Origin: Hyphomicrobiales bacterium | Lineage (GTDB): Bacteria; Pseudomonadota; Alphaproteobacteria; Rhizobiales; Beijerinckiaceae | Direction: 5' to 3' | Assembly: GCA_025358745.1 (NCBI GenBank) | Contig: JANYIH010000263.1 | Span: 1-44,267, forward strand | Length of the DNA: 44,267 nucleotides | Part shown: in pieces, positions 11,321 through 20,082 of the stretch | How the letters are laid out: the number at the start of each line of letters is the position of its first letter | Numbering within the stretch: position 1 is the stretch's first letter | The notes under the pieces: model-generated | Seen by the model: the letters and a program-made list of their open reading frames with translations, nothing else | Databases searched by the model: none | Told to the model about the DNA's origin: nothing | Program-made: the position numbers and the translations under genes

Positions 11321-14300
11321 GTGGACGCCTCGACAGTCTTTTCCGCGCTCAGCGCCGAAGTCACGCCCCGCCACGGCCTGCGCGCCGCCATCGCCGCCGC
11401 CCATCGCCGCTGCGAGCCCGAGTGCGTCGCCGCGCTGATCGAGGCCGCCGCCGCCACGCCGCAGGAGGCGGCGCGCATCAAAACCATCGCCGCCGGGCTC
11501 GCGCGGGCTTTGCGCGAAAAATCGCGCTCGCGTTCTTCCGGCGTCGAGGGGCTGATTCACGAATATTCGCTGTCGAGCCAGGAGGGCGTCGCGCTGATGT
11601 GCCTGGCGGAGGCGCTGCTGCGAATTCCCGACGCCGCGACGCGCGACGCCCTCATCCGCGACAAGCTGAGCCCCGGCGACTGGCGCGCCCATGTCGGGCA
11701 GAGCCCGAGCCTGTTCGTCAACGCCGCCACCTGGGGCCTCGTGCTGACCGGCAAGCTGGTGGCGACCAACAGCGAACAGGGCCTCTCGGCCGCACTGACC
11801 CGCCTGATCGCCCGCTCCGGCGAGCCGCTGATCCGCGCCGGGGTCGACGTCGCGATGCGGCTGATGGGCGAGCAGTTCGTGACCGGGCGCACCATCGAGG
11901 AGGCGTTGCGCAACGCGCAGCCGCGCGAGGCGCTCGGCTTCTGCTTCTCTTACGACATGCTGGGCGAGGCGGCGACGACGGCGGCCGACGCGGGGCGTTA
12001 CTACGCCGATTACGAACACGCCATCCACGCCATCGGCAAGGCGTCGGGCGCGCGCGGCATCTACGAAGGCCCCGGCATTTCGATCAAGCTGTCGGCGCTG
12101 CACCCGCGCTATGTCAGCCAGAAGCGCGGCCGCGTGATGGGCGAGCTGCTGCCCCGCGTGAAAACGCTGGCCGCACTGGCGCGCTCCTATCAGATTGGCT
12201 TCAACATCGACGCCGAGGAGGCTGACCGGCTCGACCTGTCGCTCGATCTGTTGGAGGCTTTGGCGCTCGATCCCGCGCTTGACCAATGGAACGGCCTCGG
12301 CTTCGTGATCCAGGCTTACGGCAAGCGCTGCCCGTTCGTGATCGACGCCTTGATCGACCTCGGCCGCCGCGCGAAGCGCCGGTTGATGGTGCGGCTGGTC
12401 AAGGGCGCCTATTGGGACAGCGAGATCAAGCGCGCCCAACTCGACGGCCTCACCGACTTCCCCGTCTACACGCGAAAAGTCCACACCGACGTCGCCTATC
12501 TCGCCTGCGCCCGCAAACTCTTGTCCGCGCCCGACGCAATCTTCCCGCAATTCGCCACCCACAACGCGCAGACTTTGGCCAGCGTGATCGCCTTCGCCGG
12601 CCCCAACTATTATCGCGGCCAGTACGAGTTCCAGTGTCTGCACGGCATGGGCGAGCCGCTGTACGAGGAAGTGGTCGGGCGCGACAAGTTCGACCGCCCG
12701 GCCCGCGTCTACGCCCCCGTCGGCTCGCACGAGACGCTGCTGGCCTATCTCGTGCGCCGGCTGCTGGAAAACGGCGCCAACACCTCCTTCGTCAACCGCA
12801 TCGCCGACGAGACCATGCCCATAGACGCCCTGACCGCCGATCCGGTCGAAGTCGCCCGCGCGATCCAGCCGCTCGGCGCGCCGCACGAGCGCATCGCCGC
12901 GCCGTTGGCTCTGTATGGCCCGGATCGACCCAATTCGCGCGGGCTCGACCTGTCGAGCGATCTCGAACTTGGGGCTCTCGCCGACGGCCTCGCCGATCCG
13001 CCCGAGCCCGCGCCCACCGGCGAGCCGATCCATAACCCCGCCGACCCGGACGATCTCGTCGGCCGCATCGCCTTCGCCAGCGCGACCGATATCGCGGCGG
13101 CGCTGAGGCGAGCCGAAGCCGTCGCGCCCGCCTGGGCCTCGACGCCTGAGCGCGCCGCCCTGCTGCGCCGCGCCGCCGACGCGTTCGAGGCGTCGCACGC
13201 CCTGTTGATTGGCCTGGCGGTGCGCGAGGCCGGCAAGTCCTACGCCAACGCGGTGGCGGAACTGCGCGAGGCGGTCGATTTCCTGCGCTATTACGCCAAC
13301 GAGGCGGCGCGCCTGCTCGGCCCCGGCGCGCCGGCGCCGCTCGGGCTCGTGGCCTGCATCAGCCCGTGGAATTTCCCGCTCGCCATTTTCACCGGCCAGA
13401 TCGCCGCCGCACTCGCCGCCGGCAATGTCGTGCTGGCCAAGCCCGCCGAGGAGACGCCGCTGATGGCGGCGCAGGCGGTTCGCCTTTTGCACGAGGCCGG
13501 CGTGCCCGAGGGCGTCTTGCAACTGCTGCCCGGCGCGGGCGATGTCGGCGCGGCGCTGGTCAGCCACCCCAGCGTGCAAGGCGTCATCTTCACCGGCTCG
13601 ACCCCCGTCGCGGGCCTGATCGCGCAGAGCCTTGCGGGGCGGCTCACCCGCGCCGGCCAGCCGGTCCCGCTGATCGCCGAGACCGGCGGCCTCAACGCGA
13701 TGATCGTCGATTCCAGCGCGCTGGCCGAGCAGGCGGTCGGCGACATCCTCGCCTCCGCCTTCGATTCCGCGGGCCAGCGTTGCTCGGCCTTGCGCATTCT
13801 CTGCCTGCAGGCGGACGTCGCCGACCGCACCCTCGCCATGCTGAAGGGCGCGATGGCCGAACTCGAAGTCGGCGACCCGCGCCGCCTCGCCACCGACATC
13901 GGCCCCGTGATCTCGGCGCAGGCGCGCGCCAACATCCTGAGCCACATCGACTCCCTGCGCGCGCGCGGGTTTCGCGTCACCCAGACGCCGATGGGCGCGC
14001 TGCCCGGCACGTTCGTTGCGCCGACGCTGATCGAGGTCGGCCGCGTCGCCGACGTCGAGCGAGAGGTGTTCGGCCCGGTGCTGCATGTCGTGCGCTATCG
14101 GCGCGCCGATCTCGACGCCCTGATCGGTGAGATCAACGCGACCGGCTTCGGCCTCACCTTCGGCCTGCACACGCGGATCGACGAGACGATTGCGCGCGTC
14201 GCCGAGCGCGTCGGCGCAGGCAACATCTACGTCAACCGCAACATCATCGGCGCCACCGTCGGCGTGCAGCCGTTCGGCGGCGCCGGCCTCTCCGGCACCG

Positions 14301-14944
14301 GCCCGAAAGCGGGCGGCCCGCTCTATCTGCCGCGCCTGTTGACAGAGCCGCCGGCCCATGCGCTCGACGGGCTCGAAGGCGCCGCGCCCGCCGCCTTGCG
14401 CGTGTTCGTGGATTGGCTGCGCGACGCCGGCGCGGCGGAAGAGGCCGAGCTTTGCGTCGCCGTTGGCGCGCGCTCACCGCTCGGCGCGCGGGTAGAACTT
14501 GCCGGCCCCGTCGGCGAGCGCAATATCTATGCGCTCAAACCGCGCGGCCTGATCGCCGCTTGCGCCGAGACCGCGTCGGGCCTCAGGCTGCAACTCGCCG
14601 CGATTCTGGCGACCGGCAACGACGCCGCCGTTCCCGGACTGCTGGCGGCGGCCGCGCTCGACGGCCTGCCGCCCGAACTCGCCCATCGCATCGCCGGTTA
14701 CGACGATCCGCTCGCCGCCCCCGGCCTCGCCGGGGCGCTGATCGAGGGCGAGGGCGAGGCGGTGGCCGACGCCGCCCGCCGCCTCGCCGCCCGCCCCGGC
14801 CCGATCCTGCGCGCCCAGGCGCTCTCCAGCGCTGAACTCGCCGCCGGCGAGGGCTACCATCTCGCCGATCTCGTCGAGGAGCGCGCCATCTCGACCAACA
14901 CCGCGGCGGCCGGGGGGAATGCGAGTTTGATGTCGATCGGGTAG
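11321..14944 (+). CDS. putA: Bifunctional proline dehydrogenase / L-glutamate gamma-semialdehyde dehydrogenase
   Basis: PRODH motifs (YEGPGISIKLSALHPRY, RLVKGAYWDSEIKRAQ, YEFQCLHGMGEPLYEE) followed by ALDH domain (AETGGLNAMIVDSSA, SAGQRCSALRIL, PFGGAGLSGTGPKAGG); GTG start assigned, upstream in-frame extension is spurious. Confidence 0.95.
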   Translation: MDASTVFSALSAEVTPRHGLRAAIAAAHRRCEPECVAALIEAAAATPQEAARIKTIAAGLARALREKSRSRSSGVEGLIHEYSLSSQEGVALMCLAEALLRIPDAATRDALIRDKLSPGDWRAHVGQSPSLFVNAATWGLVLTGKLVATNSEQGLSAALTRLIARSGEPLIRAGVDVAMRLMGEQFVTGRTIEEALRNAQPREALGFCFSYDMLGEAATTAADAGRYYADYEHAIHAIGKASGARGIYEGPGISIKLSALHPRYVSQKRGRVMGELLPRVKTLAALARSYQIGFNIDAEEADRLDLSLDLLEALALDPALDQWNGLGFVIQAYGKRCPFVIDALIDLGRRAKRRLMVRLVKGAYWDSEIKRAQLDGLTDFPVYTRKVHTDVAYLACARKLLSAPDAIFPQFATHNAQTLASVIAFAGPNYYRGQYEFQCLHGMGEPLYEEVVGRDKFDRPARVYAPVGSHETLLAYLVRRLLENGANTSFVNRIADETMPIDALTADPVEVARAIQPLGAPHERIAAPLALYGPDRPNSRGLDLSSDLELGALADGLADPPEPAPTGEPIHNPADPDDLVGRIAFASATDIAAALRRAEAVAPAWASTPERAALLRRAADAFEASHALLIGLAVREAGKSYANAVAELREAVDFLRYYANEAARLLGPGAPAPLGLVACISPWNFPLAIFTGQIAAALAAGNVVLAKPAEETPLMAAQAVRLLHEAGVPEGVLQLLPGAGDVGAALVSHPSVQGVIFTGSTPVAGLIAQSLAGRLTRAGQPVPLIAETGGLNAMIVDSSALAEQAVGDILASAFDSAGQRCSALRILCLQADVADRTLAMLKGAMAELEVGDPRRLATDIGPVISAQARANILSHIDSLRARGFRVTQTPMGALPGTFVAPTLIEVGRVADVEREVFGPVLHVVRYRRADLDALIGEINATGFGLTFGLHTRIDETIARVAERVGAGNIYVNRNIIGATVGVQPFGGAGLSGTGPKAGGPLYLPRLLTEPPAHALDGLEGAAPAALRVFVDWLRDAGAAEEAELCVAVGARSPLGARVELAGPVGERNIYALKPRGLIAACAETASGLRLQLAAILATGNDAAVPGLLAAAALDGLPPELAHRIAGYDDPLAAPGLAGALIEGEGEAVADAARRLAARPGPILRAQALSSAELAAGEGYHLADLVEERAISTNTAAAGGNASLMSIG

Positions 14945-15109
14945 GGGAATTCCGGAGAGTGCCTATGGCCCGCCCCGCCCCCATTTGCGCCGAGCGGCCC
15001 CAGAAGTGTCCTTTTCGGCTTGAAAAGCGCCGCCTCCGGCATTATTCTGCGCCTGACCGGGCCTGCGCTCGGGAAGACCCGGTATGTCCGCCGCCGCAAG
15101 TAGGAACTC

Positions 15110-15592
15110 ATGGATCGCAGAAGCCTTCTCGTCTCGGGATTGTTCGCAAGCGCCGCTTTGGCGTTAGGGGAGGCGCACGCCGAAGCCGCCGCCGACCTGC
15201 CCCAGCGATTCGCGGCCGCGCTTAACGCGCGCGACATGGCCGCCTTCGCCGCCCTGTTTGGCGACGACTACGTCAACCACCAGGTCAGCGCCGCCGCGCC
15301 CGCGCCCGCCGGCGCGAGCGCGAAACAGGCGACCGTCGCGCTTTTCGCCCGTCGGGTCGAGGCTCTCGCCGGCCTGAAGGTCGCCATTGAGGCAAGCCTG
15401 TCGCAGGGGGACCTGTGCGCGGCGAGCTTCGTCTACGAGGGCGTACATCAGGGTGTTTACAACGGCGTCGCGCCAACCGGCCGGAAGCTGCGCTTCACCT
15501 CGTGCGACATTTTTCGGGTCGCTGACGGCAAAATCGTCGAGCATTGGGGCATGGGCGACATCGCCGGCGTGCTCGCGCAACTCAAAGGCTAG
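15110..15592 (+). CDS. Ester cyclase/SnoaL-like exported protein
   Basis: N-terminal leader MDRRSLLVSGLFASAALALGEAHA; SnoaL-like ending GRKLRFTSCDIFRVADGKIVEHWGMGD. Confidence 0.8.
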   Translation: MDRRSLLVSGLFASAALALGEAHAEAAADLPQRFAAALNARDMAAFAALFGDDYVNHQVSAAAPAPAGASAKQATVALFARRVEALAGLKVAIEASLSQGDLCAASFVYEGVHQGVYNGVAPTGRKLRFTSCDIFRVADGKIVEHWGMGDIAGVLAQLKG

Positions 15593-15647
15593 TCGAAAAC
15601 GAACCCTCCGCTTACGGGAAGAAGGCGCTCGCGCGCCCGCCAAACCC

Positions 15648-17732
15648 TCACCCCGCCTCCAACAGCTTCACCGCCGCTTCGCGCTCGAACAGCCACAACA
15701 GCAGCCGCAACGGGCGGTGCGCCTCCTGCGCCAGCCGCTCGTCGTCGCGCACAACGTCTTCCGCCACCGCGCGGGCCGCGCGCAAGAGATCGCCGTGCAA
15801 CTCGATCCGCGCGATGCGAAACCCCGGCGCGCCGGCCTGCCGCGCGCCCAGCACGTCGCCCTCGCCGCGCAGCCGCAAATCTTCCTCGGCGATGCGGAAC
15901 CCGTCCTCGCTCTCGCGCAAAATCTCCAGCCGCGCCCGGCCTGCCGCGCCGAGCGGCCCCTTGTAGAGCAGCAGGCAGGTCGAGCGCCCCGTCCCGCGTC
16001 CGACCCGGCCGCGCAGCTGGTGCAATTGCGCCAGACCGAACCGCTCGGCATGCTCGATCACCATGATGGTCGCCTCCGGCACGTCGACGCCGACCTCGAT
16101 CACCGTAGTCGCCACCAGAACGGCGGTTTCGCCGCGCTGGAACCGCTCCATCGCCGCGTCCTTCTCCGGCCCTTTCATGCGTCCATGCACGAGGCCGACG
16201 CGGGCGCCGAAGAATTGGCGTAAGGCCTCAGCCCGATCCTCCGCCGCCGCGACATCGAGCTCCTCGCTCTCCTCCACCAGCGGACACACCCAGTAGGCGC
16301 GCGCGCCCGACGCGAGCGCCCGCCCGACGCCGGCGATCACGTCCTCCAGCCGCTCCAACGGAATCACGCGCGTGTCGATCGCCACGCGCCCCGGCGGCTT
16401 TTCATCGAGCACGGACACGTCCATGTCGCCGAAATAGGTTAAAACCAGCGAGCGCGGAATCGGCGTCGCGGTCATGACGAGCAGGTCCGCCGCGTCGCCC
16501 TTGCCCGCCAGCGCCAGCCTTTGATGCACGCCGAAGCGATGCTGCTCGTCCACCACCGCGAGGCCGAGGTTGTGGAACGTCACGCTGTCCTGAAACAAGG
16601 CGTGCGTGCCGATCGCAATGTCGATCTCGCCCGCCGCCAGCCGCGCGTGTTTTTCGCGCCGCTGTGCGGCCGTATCGCGGCCGGTGAACAGCTCCAGCCG
16701 CAGCCCCGCCGCCAGCGGGCCAAGCCGCTCGAAATGCTGGCGGGCCAGAATCTCCGTCGGCGCCATCAGCGCCGCCTGGCCGCCCGCCTCGACGGCGTGA
16801 CACATCGCCAGCAGCGCGACGATGGTCTTGCCGGCGCCGACGTCGCCCTGCAACAGCCGGATCATGCGTTTGGGCGCGGCGAGATCGGCGCGGATCTCCT
16901 CGCTCGCGCGCGCCTGCGCGCCCGTCAGCCCATAGGGCAAGGCGGCGAGCACGCGCGCGGCCAGCTTGCCCTCGCTCGACCTCGTGCGGCCCGATGCGAC
17001 GCGCATCCGCGCCCGCACCATCAGCAGCGCCAGTTGCCCCGCCAGCAATTCGTCGAAGGCGAGCCGCTTCCAGGCCGGACCGGTCGGCTCGACGTCGTCG
17101 GGCGTCTCCGGCCCGTGCAGCCGCCGCAGCGCCTGCATGAAGCTGAGCTTGTCGAAGCTCAACGGCGGCGGCAGCCATTCCGGCAGCGCCGGCGCCTTGG
17201 CGAGCGCGGCCTGCGCCGCCTTCTGCACGATGCGCGGATAAAGCCCCTCGGTCAGGCCATAGACCGGCTCGACCGGGGCCAGGCGCGCGATCTCCTCCTC
17301 GTCGAGCACCTTGTCGGGATGCACCATCTGCAAATGGCCGTCCCACAGCTCCAGCCGGCCCGACACCCAGCGCGTCGCCCCAACCGGCAGTTTCTGCTTC
17401 ACCCATTCGAAATTGTTGAGGAAGAACACGAGTTCGACGTCGCCGGTCTCGTCCTCCACCAGCACCCGCAACGGCCCCTTGCGCCCCGGAGCGGGCGGGC
17501 GATGCTCGGTGACGCGCACGTGCAAAGTGGCGATGGCGTCGGTCTGCGCGTCGCGGACTTTCGGCCGGGCGCGCCGGTCGAGCACGCCAACGGGCAGATG
17601 AAACAGCAGATCGAGCGCGCGCGCCCCGTCCGCGGGACCGAGCAGGCGGTCGAACAGCCTGGCGTTCTTCGGCCCGACGCCGGGAAGCGCGCCGACCGGG
17701 GCGAACAGGGAATCGAGCAGCGCGGGACGCAT
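15648..17732 (-). CDS. recG: ATP-dependent DNA helicase RecG
   Basis: MRPALLDSLFAPVGALPGVGPKNARLFDRLLG; GDVGAGKTIVALLA (Walker A); DEQHRFG; VIEVGVDVPEATIMVIEHAERFGLAQLHQLRGRVGRG. Confidence 0.95.
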   Translation of the reverse strand: MRPALLDSLFAPVGALPGVGPKNARLFDRLLGPADGARALDLLFHLPVGVLDRRARPKVRDAQTDAIATLHVRVTEHRPPAPGRKGPLRVLVEDETGDVELVFFLNNFEWVKQKLPVGATRWVSGRLELWDGHLQMVHPDKVLDEEEIARLAPVEPVYGLTEGLYPRIVQKAAQAALAKAPALPEWLPPPLSFDKLSFMQALRRLHGPETPDDVEPTGPAWKRLAFDELLAGQLALLMVRARMRVASGRTRSSEGKLAARVLAALPYGLTGAQARASEEIRADLAAPKRMIRLLQGDVGAGKTIVALLAMCHAVEAGGQAALMAPTEILARQHFERLGPLAAGLRLELFTGRDTAAQRREKHARLAAGEIDIAIGTHALFQDSVTFHNLGLAVVDEQHRFGVHQRLALAGKGDAADLLVMTATPIPRSLVLTYFGDMDVSVLDEKPPGRVAIDTRVIPLERLEDVIAGVGRALASGARAYWVCPLVEESEELDVAAAEDRAEALRQFFGARVGLVHGRMKGPEKDAAMERFQRGETAVLVATTVIEVGVDVPEATIMVIEHAERFGLAQLHQLRGRVGRGTGRSTCLLLYKGPLGAAGRARLEILRESEDGFRIAEEDLRLRGEGDVLGARQAGAPGFRIARIELHGDLLRAARAVAEDVVRDDERLAQEAHRPLRLLLWLFEREAAVKLLEAG

Positions 17733-17752
17733 ATTCCCTTCTACCACGAGGC

Positions 17753-18574
17753 TCAGGCGCGCCGCGACCAGCGCCACAGCGCCCATTGCCGCCGCCATGC
17801 CGCGACCTCGGGCGGATGCGGGTCGGACAGACCGCGCGCGATGGCGTCGAGCCACAACGGCGCCGTCGCCAACCCTGTATAGGCCGGCGCGAGCGCGCGC
17901 GGCAATTTCGTCCGCGCCGCCTCCGCCTCGCCGAGCCGCCGCCGCGCAAGCGCGATGAGATCGGCCAATGCCGGCACGGCGCGCTGCGCGCAAAAATCCT
18001 CCGCGTTCGCCCCATGGCGTTCGAGCAGGTCGGCGGGCGCAAACACGAGCGGACGGGGCTGCCACAACCCGCGCAGAAGCTCGACCAGCCCCAGCGCCAC
18101 GCCGGCCAATCCGCTCGCCTCTGCTGCGCCGTCTTCGCGTCCCGCAGAAAGCGCGACCGCCGCGATCTGCAACAGCCCGGAGCGGGTCTCGCCGAGATAG
18201 GCTTCCAGATCGGTCAAGCCGGGAAAAGGATCGTCGTAGAGATCGAACTGTCGCGCGGCCACGGCGTTCTCGATCAGATGCGGCGGCGGGCGGACTGTCA
18301 CCAGCGTGTCGCGCATCGCCGCCGCGACGGGATTGCCCCGCGCCTCCTCCTCGCGCCCGCCCGCCAGCGCCTCGCGCCACCAAACAAGTCGGATCTCGCC
18401 CATTCGCGCGTCGCGCACATGGGCGCGCAGGCCCGCCATCTCGGACTCGAACGCGATCAGCGCATGCAAATGCGGGCGAAGCGCGGCTGGGGCGAATAAG
18501 GCGCCGAGCCAGCGATCGCGATTCCACGCCCGCGCCACGGCCTCGCAATGGGCATAGGCCGCCGCAAGCGTCAC
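17753..18574 (-). CDS. Squalene/phytoene synthase superfamily protein lacking canonical Asp-rich motifs (NDUFAF6-like)
   Basis: Family layout (ALIAFESEMAGLRAHVRDARMGEIRLVWWREAL, YLGETRSGLLQIAAVAL, ARRRLGEAEAA); GTG start overlapping upstream stop (GTGA). Confidence 0.8.
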   Translation of the reverse strand: MTLAAAYAHCEAVARAWNRDRWLGALFAPAALRPHLHALIAFESEMAGLRAHVRDARMGEIRLVWWREALAGGREEEARGNPVAAAMRDTLVTVRPPPHLIENAVAARQFDLYDDPFPGLTDLEAYLGETRSGLLQIAAVALSAGREDGAAEASGLAGVALGLVELLRGLWQPRPLVFAPADLLERHGANAEDFCAQRAVPALADLIALARRRLGEAEAARTKLPRALAPAYTGLATAPLWLDAIARGLSDPHPPEVAAWRRQWALWRWSRRA

Positions 18575-18954
18575 GGCGCCGCCAGCAGCAGCGCGGCGAC
18601 GCGGCGGTTTTCGGAGACGAGCACGTTGTAGACGCGCGCCGCCGGTCCCGTCGCCATCACTTCGAGCCGTAACCCCGCCGCGCGCAGCTTGGCCGCCAGC
18701 GGCGCCGGCAGCCGCGCCATCTTCTCGCCCGTGCCGACCACCAGCAATTCGGTCGAGCCGGGCTTTTCCTTCAGCTCGGCCAGCAACGGCGCAAAGCTTT
18801 CCAGCCGCAGCGCGGCCAGATCGCCCGCCGCGACCGCGTGAATGCCCAATGGCGTGGCGAGGATCGAGCCGACATGGCCCATGCCGGCGAAGCGGAACCC
18901 GCCCGCGCCAAAGGCATCGAGAACGTGCCGGCCGGGGACGAAGCCCTCGCTCAC
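18571..18954 (-). CDS. Mth938/DUF498 domain protein (NDUFAF3-like)
   Basis: VGSILATPLGIHAV, LLVVGTGEKMARLPAPLAAKLRAAGLRLEVMATGPAARVYNVLVSENRRVAALLLA; GTG start overlapping secF stop (GTGA). Confidence 0.85.
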   Translation of the reverse strand: MSEGFVPGRHVLDAFGAGGFRFAGMGHVGSILATPLGIHAVAAGDLAALRLESFAPLLAELKEKPGSTELLVVGTGEKMARLPAPLAAKLRAAGLRLEVMATGPAARVYNVLVSENRRVAALLLAAP

Positions 18955-19895
18955 GCCGGCGCTTTCACCGCTTTGGTCGCCTCTTCCGGCTTGTCGAACG
19001 TATCGGCGCGCACGCCGAGATAGATCAGCATCGGCGAGCAGATGAAGATCGAGGAATAGGTGGCGACGCAAATGCCCCAGATCATCGCCGCCGAGAACGA
19101 GCGGATCACATCGCCGCCGAGGAAGAACAACGCCAGCAGCGCCAGAAACACCGTCGTCGCCGTCATGATCGTGCGCGGCAGCACCGCATTGACGGACATA
19201 TCGACGATCTCGGCCGTCGAGAGCTTCTTGTATTTGCGCATCACTTCGCGGATACGGTCGAGCACGACGACGGTCTCGTTGAGCGAATAGCCGACGATGG
19301 TGAGAATCGCGGCGATCGAGGTCTGGTTGAACTCAAGCTGCGTGAAGGCGAAGAAGCCGACCGTCAGCAGCAAATCGTGCATCGTGCCGATGATCGCGCC
19401 GACCGCGAACTGCCACTCGAAGCGGAACCAGAGGTAGGTCAGCACCGCCAGAATCGCCACCACCACGCCGAGCGTGCCGCTCTGCACCAGTTCGCCGGAA
19501 ACGCGCGGGCCGACCGCCTCGACGGCGCGGAAATCGTAGTCGGCGGCGAAAGTGTCGCGCATCTTCTGCACCGCCGCCGATTGCCCGGCCTCGCCGCCGG
19601 GCTGCACCTGCACGCGCAAGGTCACGTCGGAATCCGCGCCGATGCGCTGCGCCTCCACCGGCCCCAGCCCCAGCGTGTCCGCCTTGCTCCGCAGCGAGGC
19701 GAGATCCGCCTTGCCGGAATGGGCGCGCAATTCGACCTGCGTGCCGCCGGCGAAGTCGATGCCGAAATTCATGCCGACCGCGAAGAACAGCACGACGGCG
19801 ATGATGGAGAGAACCGCCGACAGCGGATAGCTGATGCGGCGGAACCGCATGAAGCTGATTTTCGTGTTCTCGGGCGCGAGGCGCAGCAGTTTCAT
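18951..19895 (-). CDS. secF: Protein translocase subunit SecF
   Basis: NFGIDFAGGTQVELR, VGYSLNETVVVLDRIREVMRK, RTIMTATTVFLALLALFFLGGDVIRSF. Confidence 0.96.
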   Translation of the reverse strand: MKLLRLAPENTKISFMRFRRISYPLSAVLSIIAVVLFFAVGMNFGIDFAGGTQVELRAHSGKADLASLRSKADTLGLGPVEAQRIGADSDVTLRVQVQPGGEAGQSAAVQKMRDTFAADYDFRAVEAVGPRVSGELVQSGTLGVVVAILAVLTYLWFRFEWQFAVGAIIGTMHDLLLTVGFFAFTQLEFNQTSIAAILTIVGYSLNETVVVLDRIREVMRKYKKLSTAEIVDMSVNAVLPRTIMTATTVFLALLALFFLGGDVIRSFSAAMIWGICVATYSSIFICSPMLIYLGVRADTFDKPEEATKAVKAPA

Positions 19896-19923
19896 TGCAT
19901 CTGTCCGGTTACGTCACGCCGGC

Positions 19924-20078
19924 CCGCCGTCATTGCGAGCGAAGCGAAGCAATCCTGTGTCCGCGCAGGGCGCAGCGCCCGAAGCGCGAGCGCCACCGTC
20001 GAGGCAACACCTTCGTCAACCACAACCCAGGCATCGCGGCGAAACTGGATTGCTTCGCTTCGCTCGCAATGACGGCGG
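19924..20078. repeat. 155-bp element bounded by perfect 32-bp inverted repeats, between secD and secF
   Basis: Left arm 19924-19955 CCGCCGTCATTGCGAGCGAAGCGAAGCAATCC; right arm 20047-20078 is its exact reverse complement; 91-bp interior. Confidence 0.93.
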
Positions 20079-20082
20079 TGTG

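Noticed and set aside
9194-14359. 1721-aa minus-strand ORF
   Set aside because: Real part is ggt (9194-10903); the upstream extension is antisense to putA with no recognisable domains
6899-14944. 2681-aa plus-strand ORF
   Set aside because: Only the 11321-14944 part is real (PutA); the rest is antisense to the demethylase, ggt and DUF6489 genes and is open because stops are rare in GC-rich DNA
15648-18548. 966-aa ORF suggesting a large RecG fusion
   Set aside because: RecG starts at 17732; the extension is an out-of-frame reading of the phytoene-synthase-like gene
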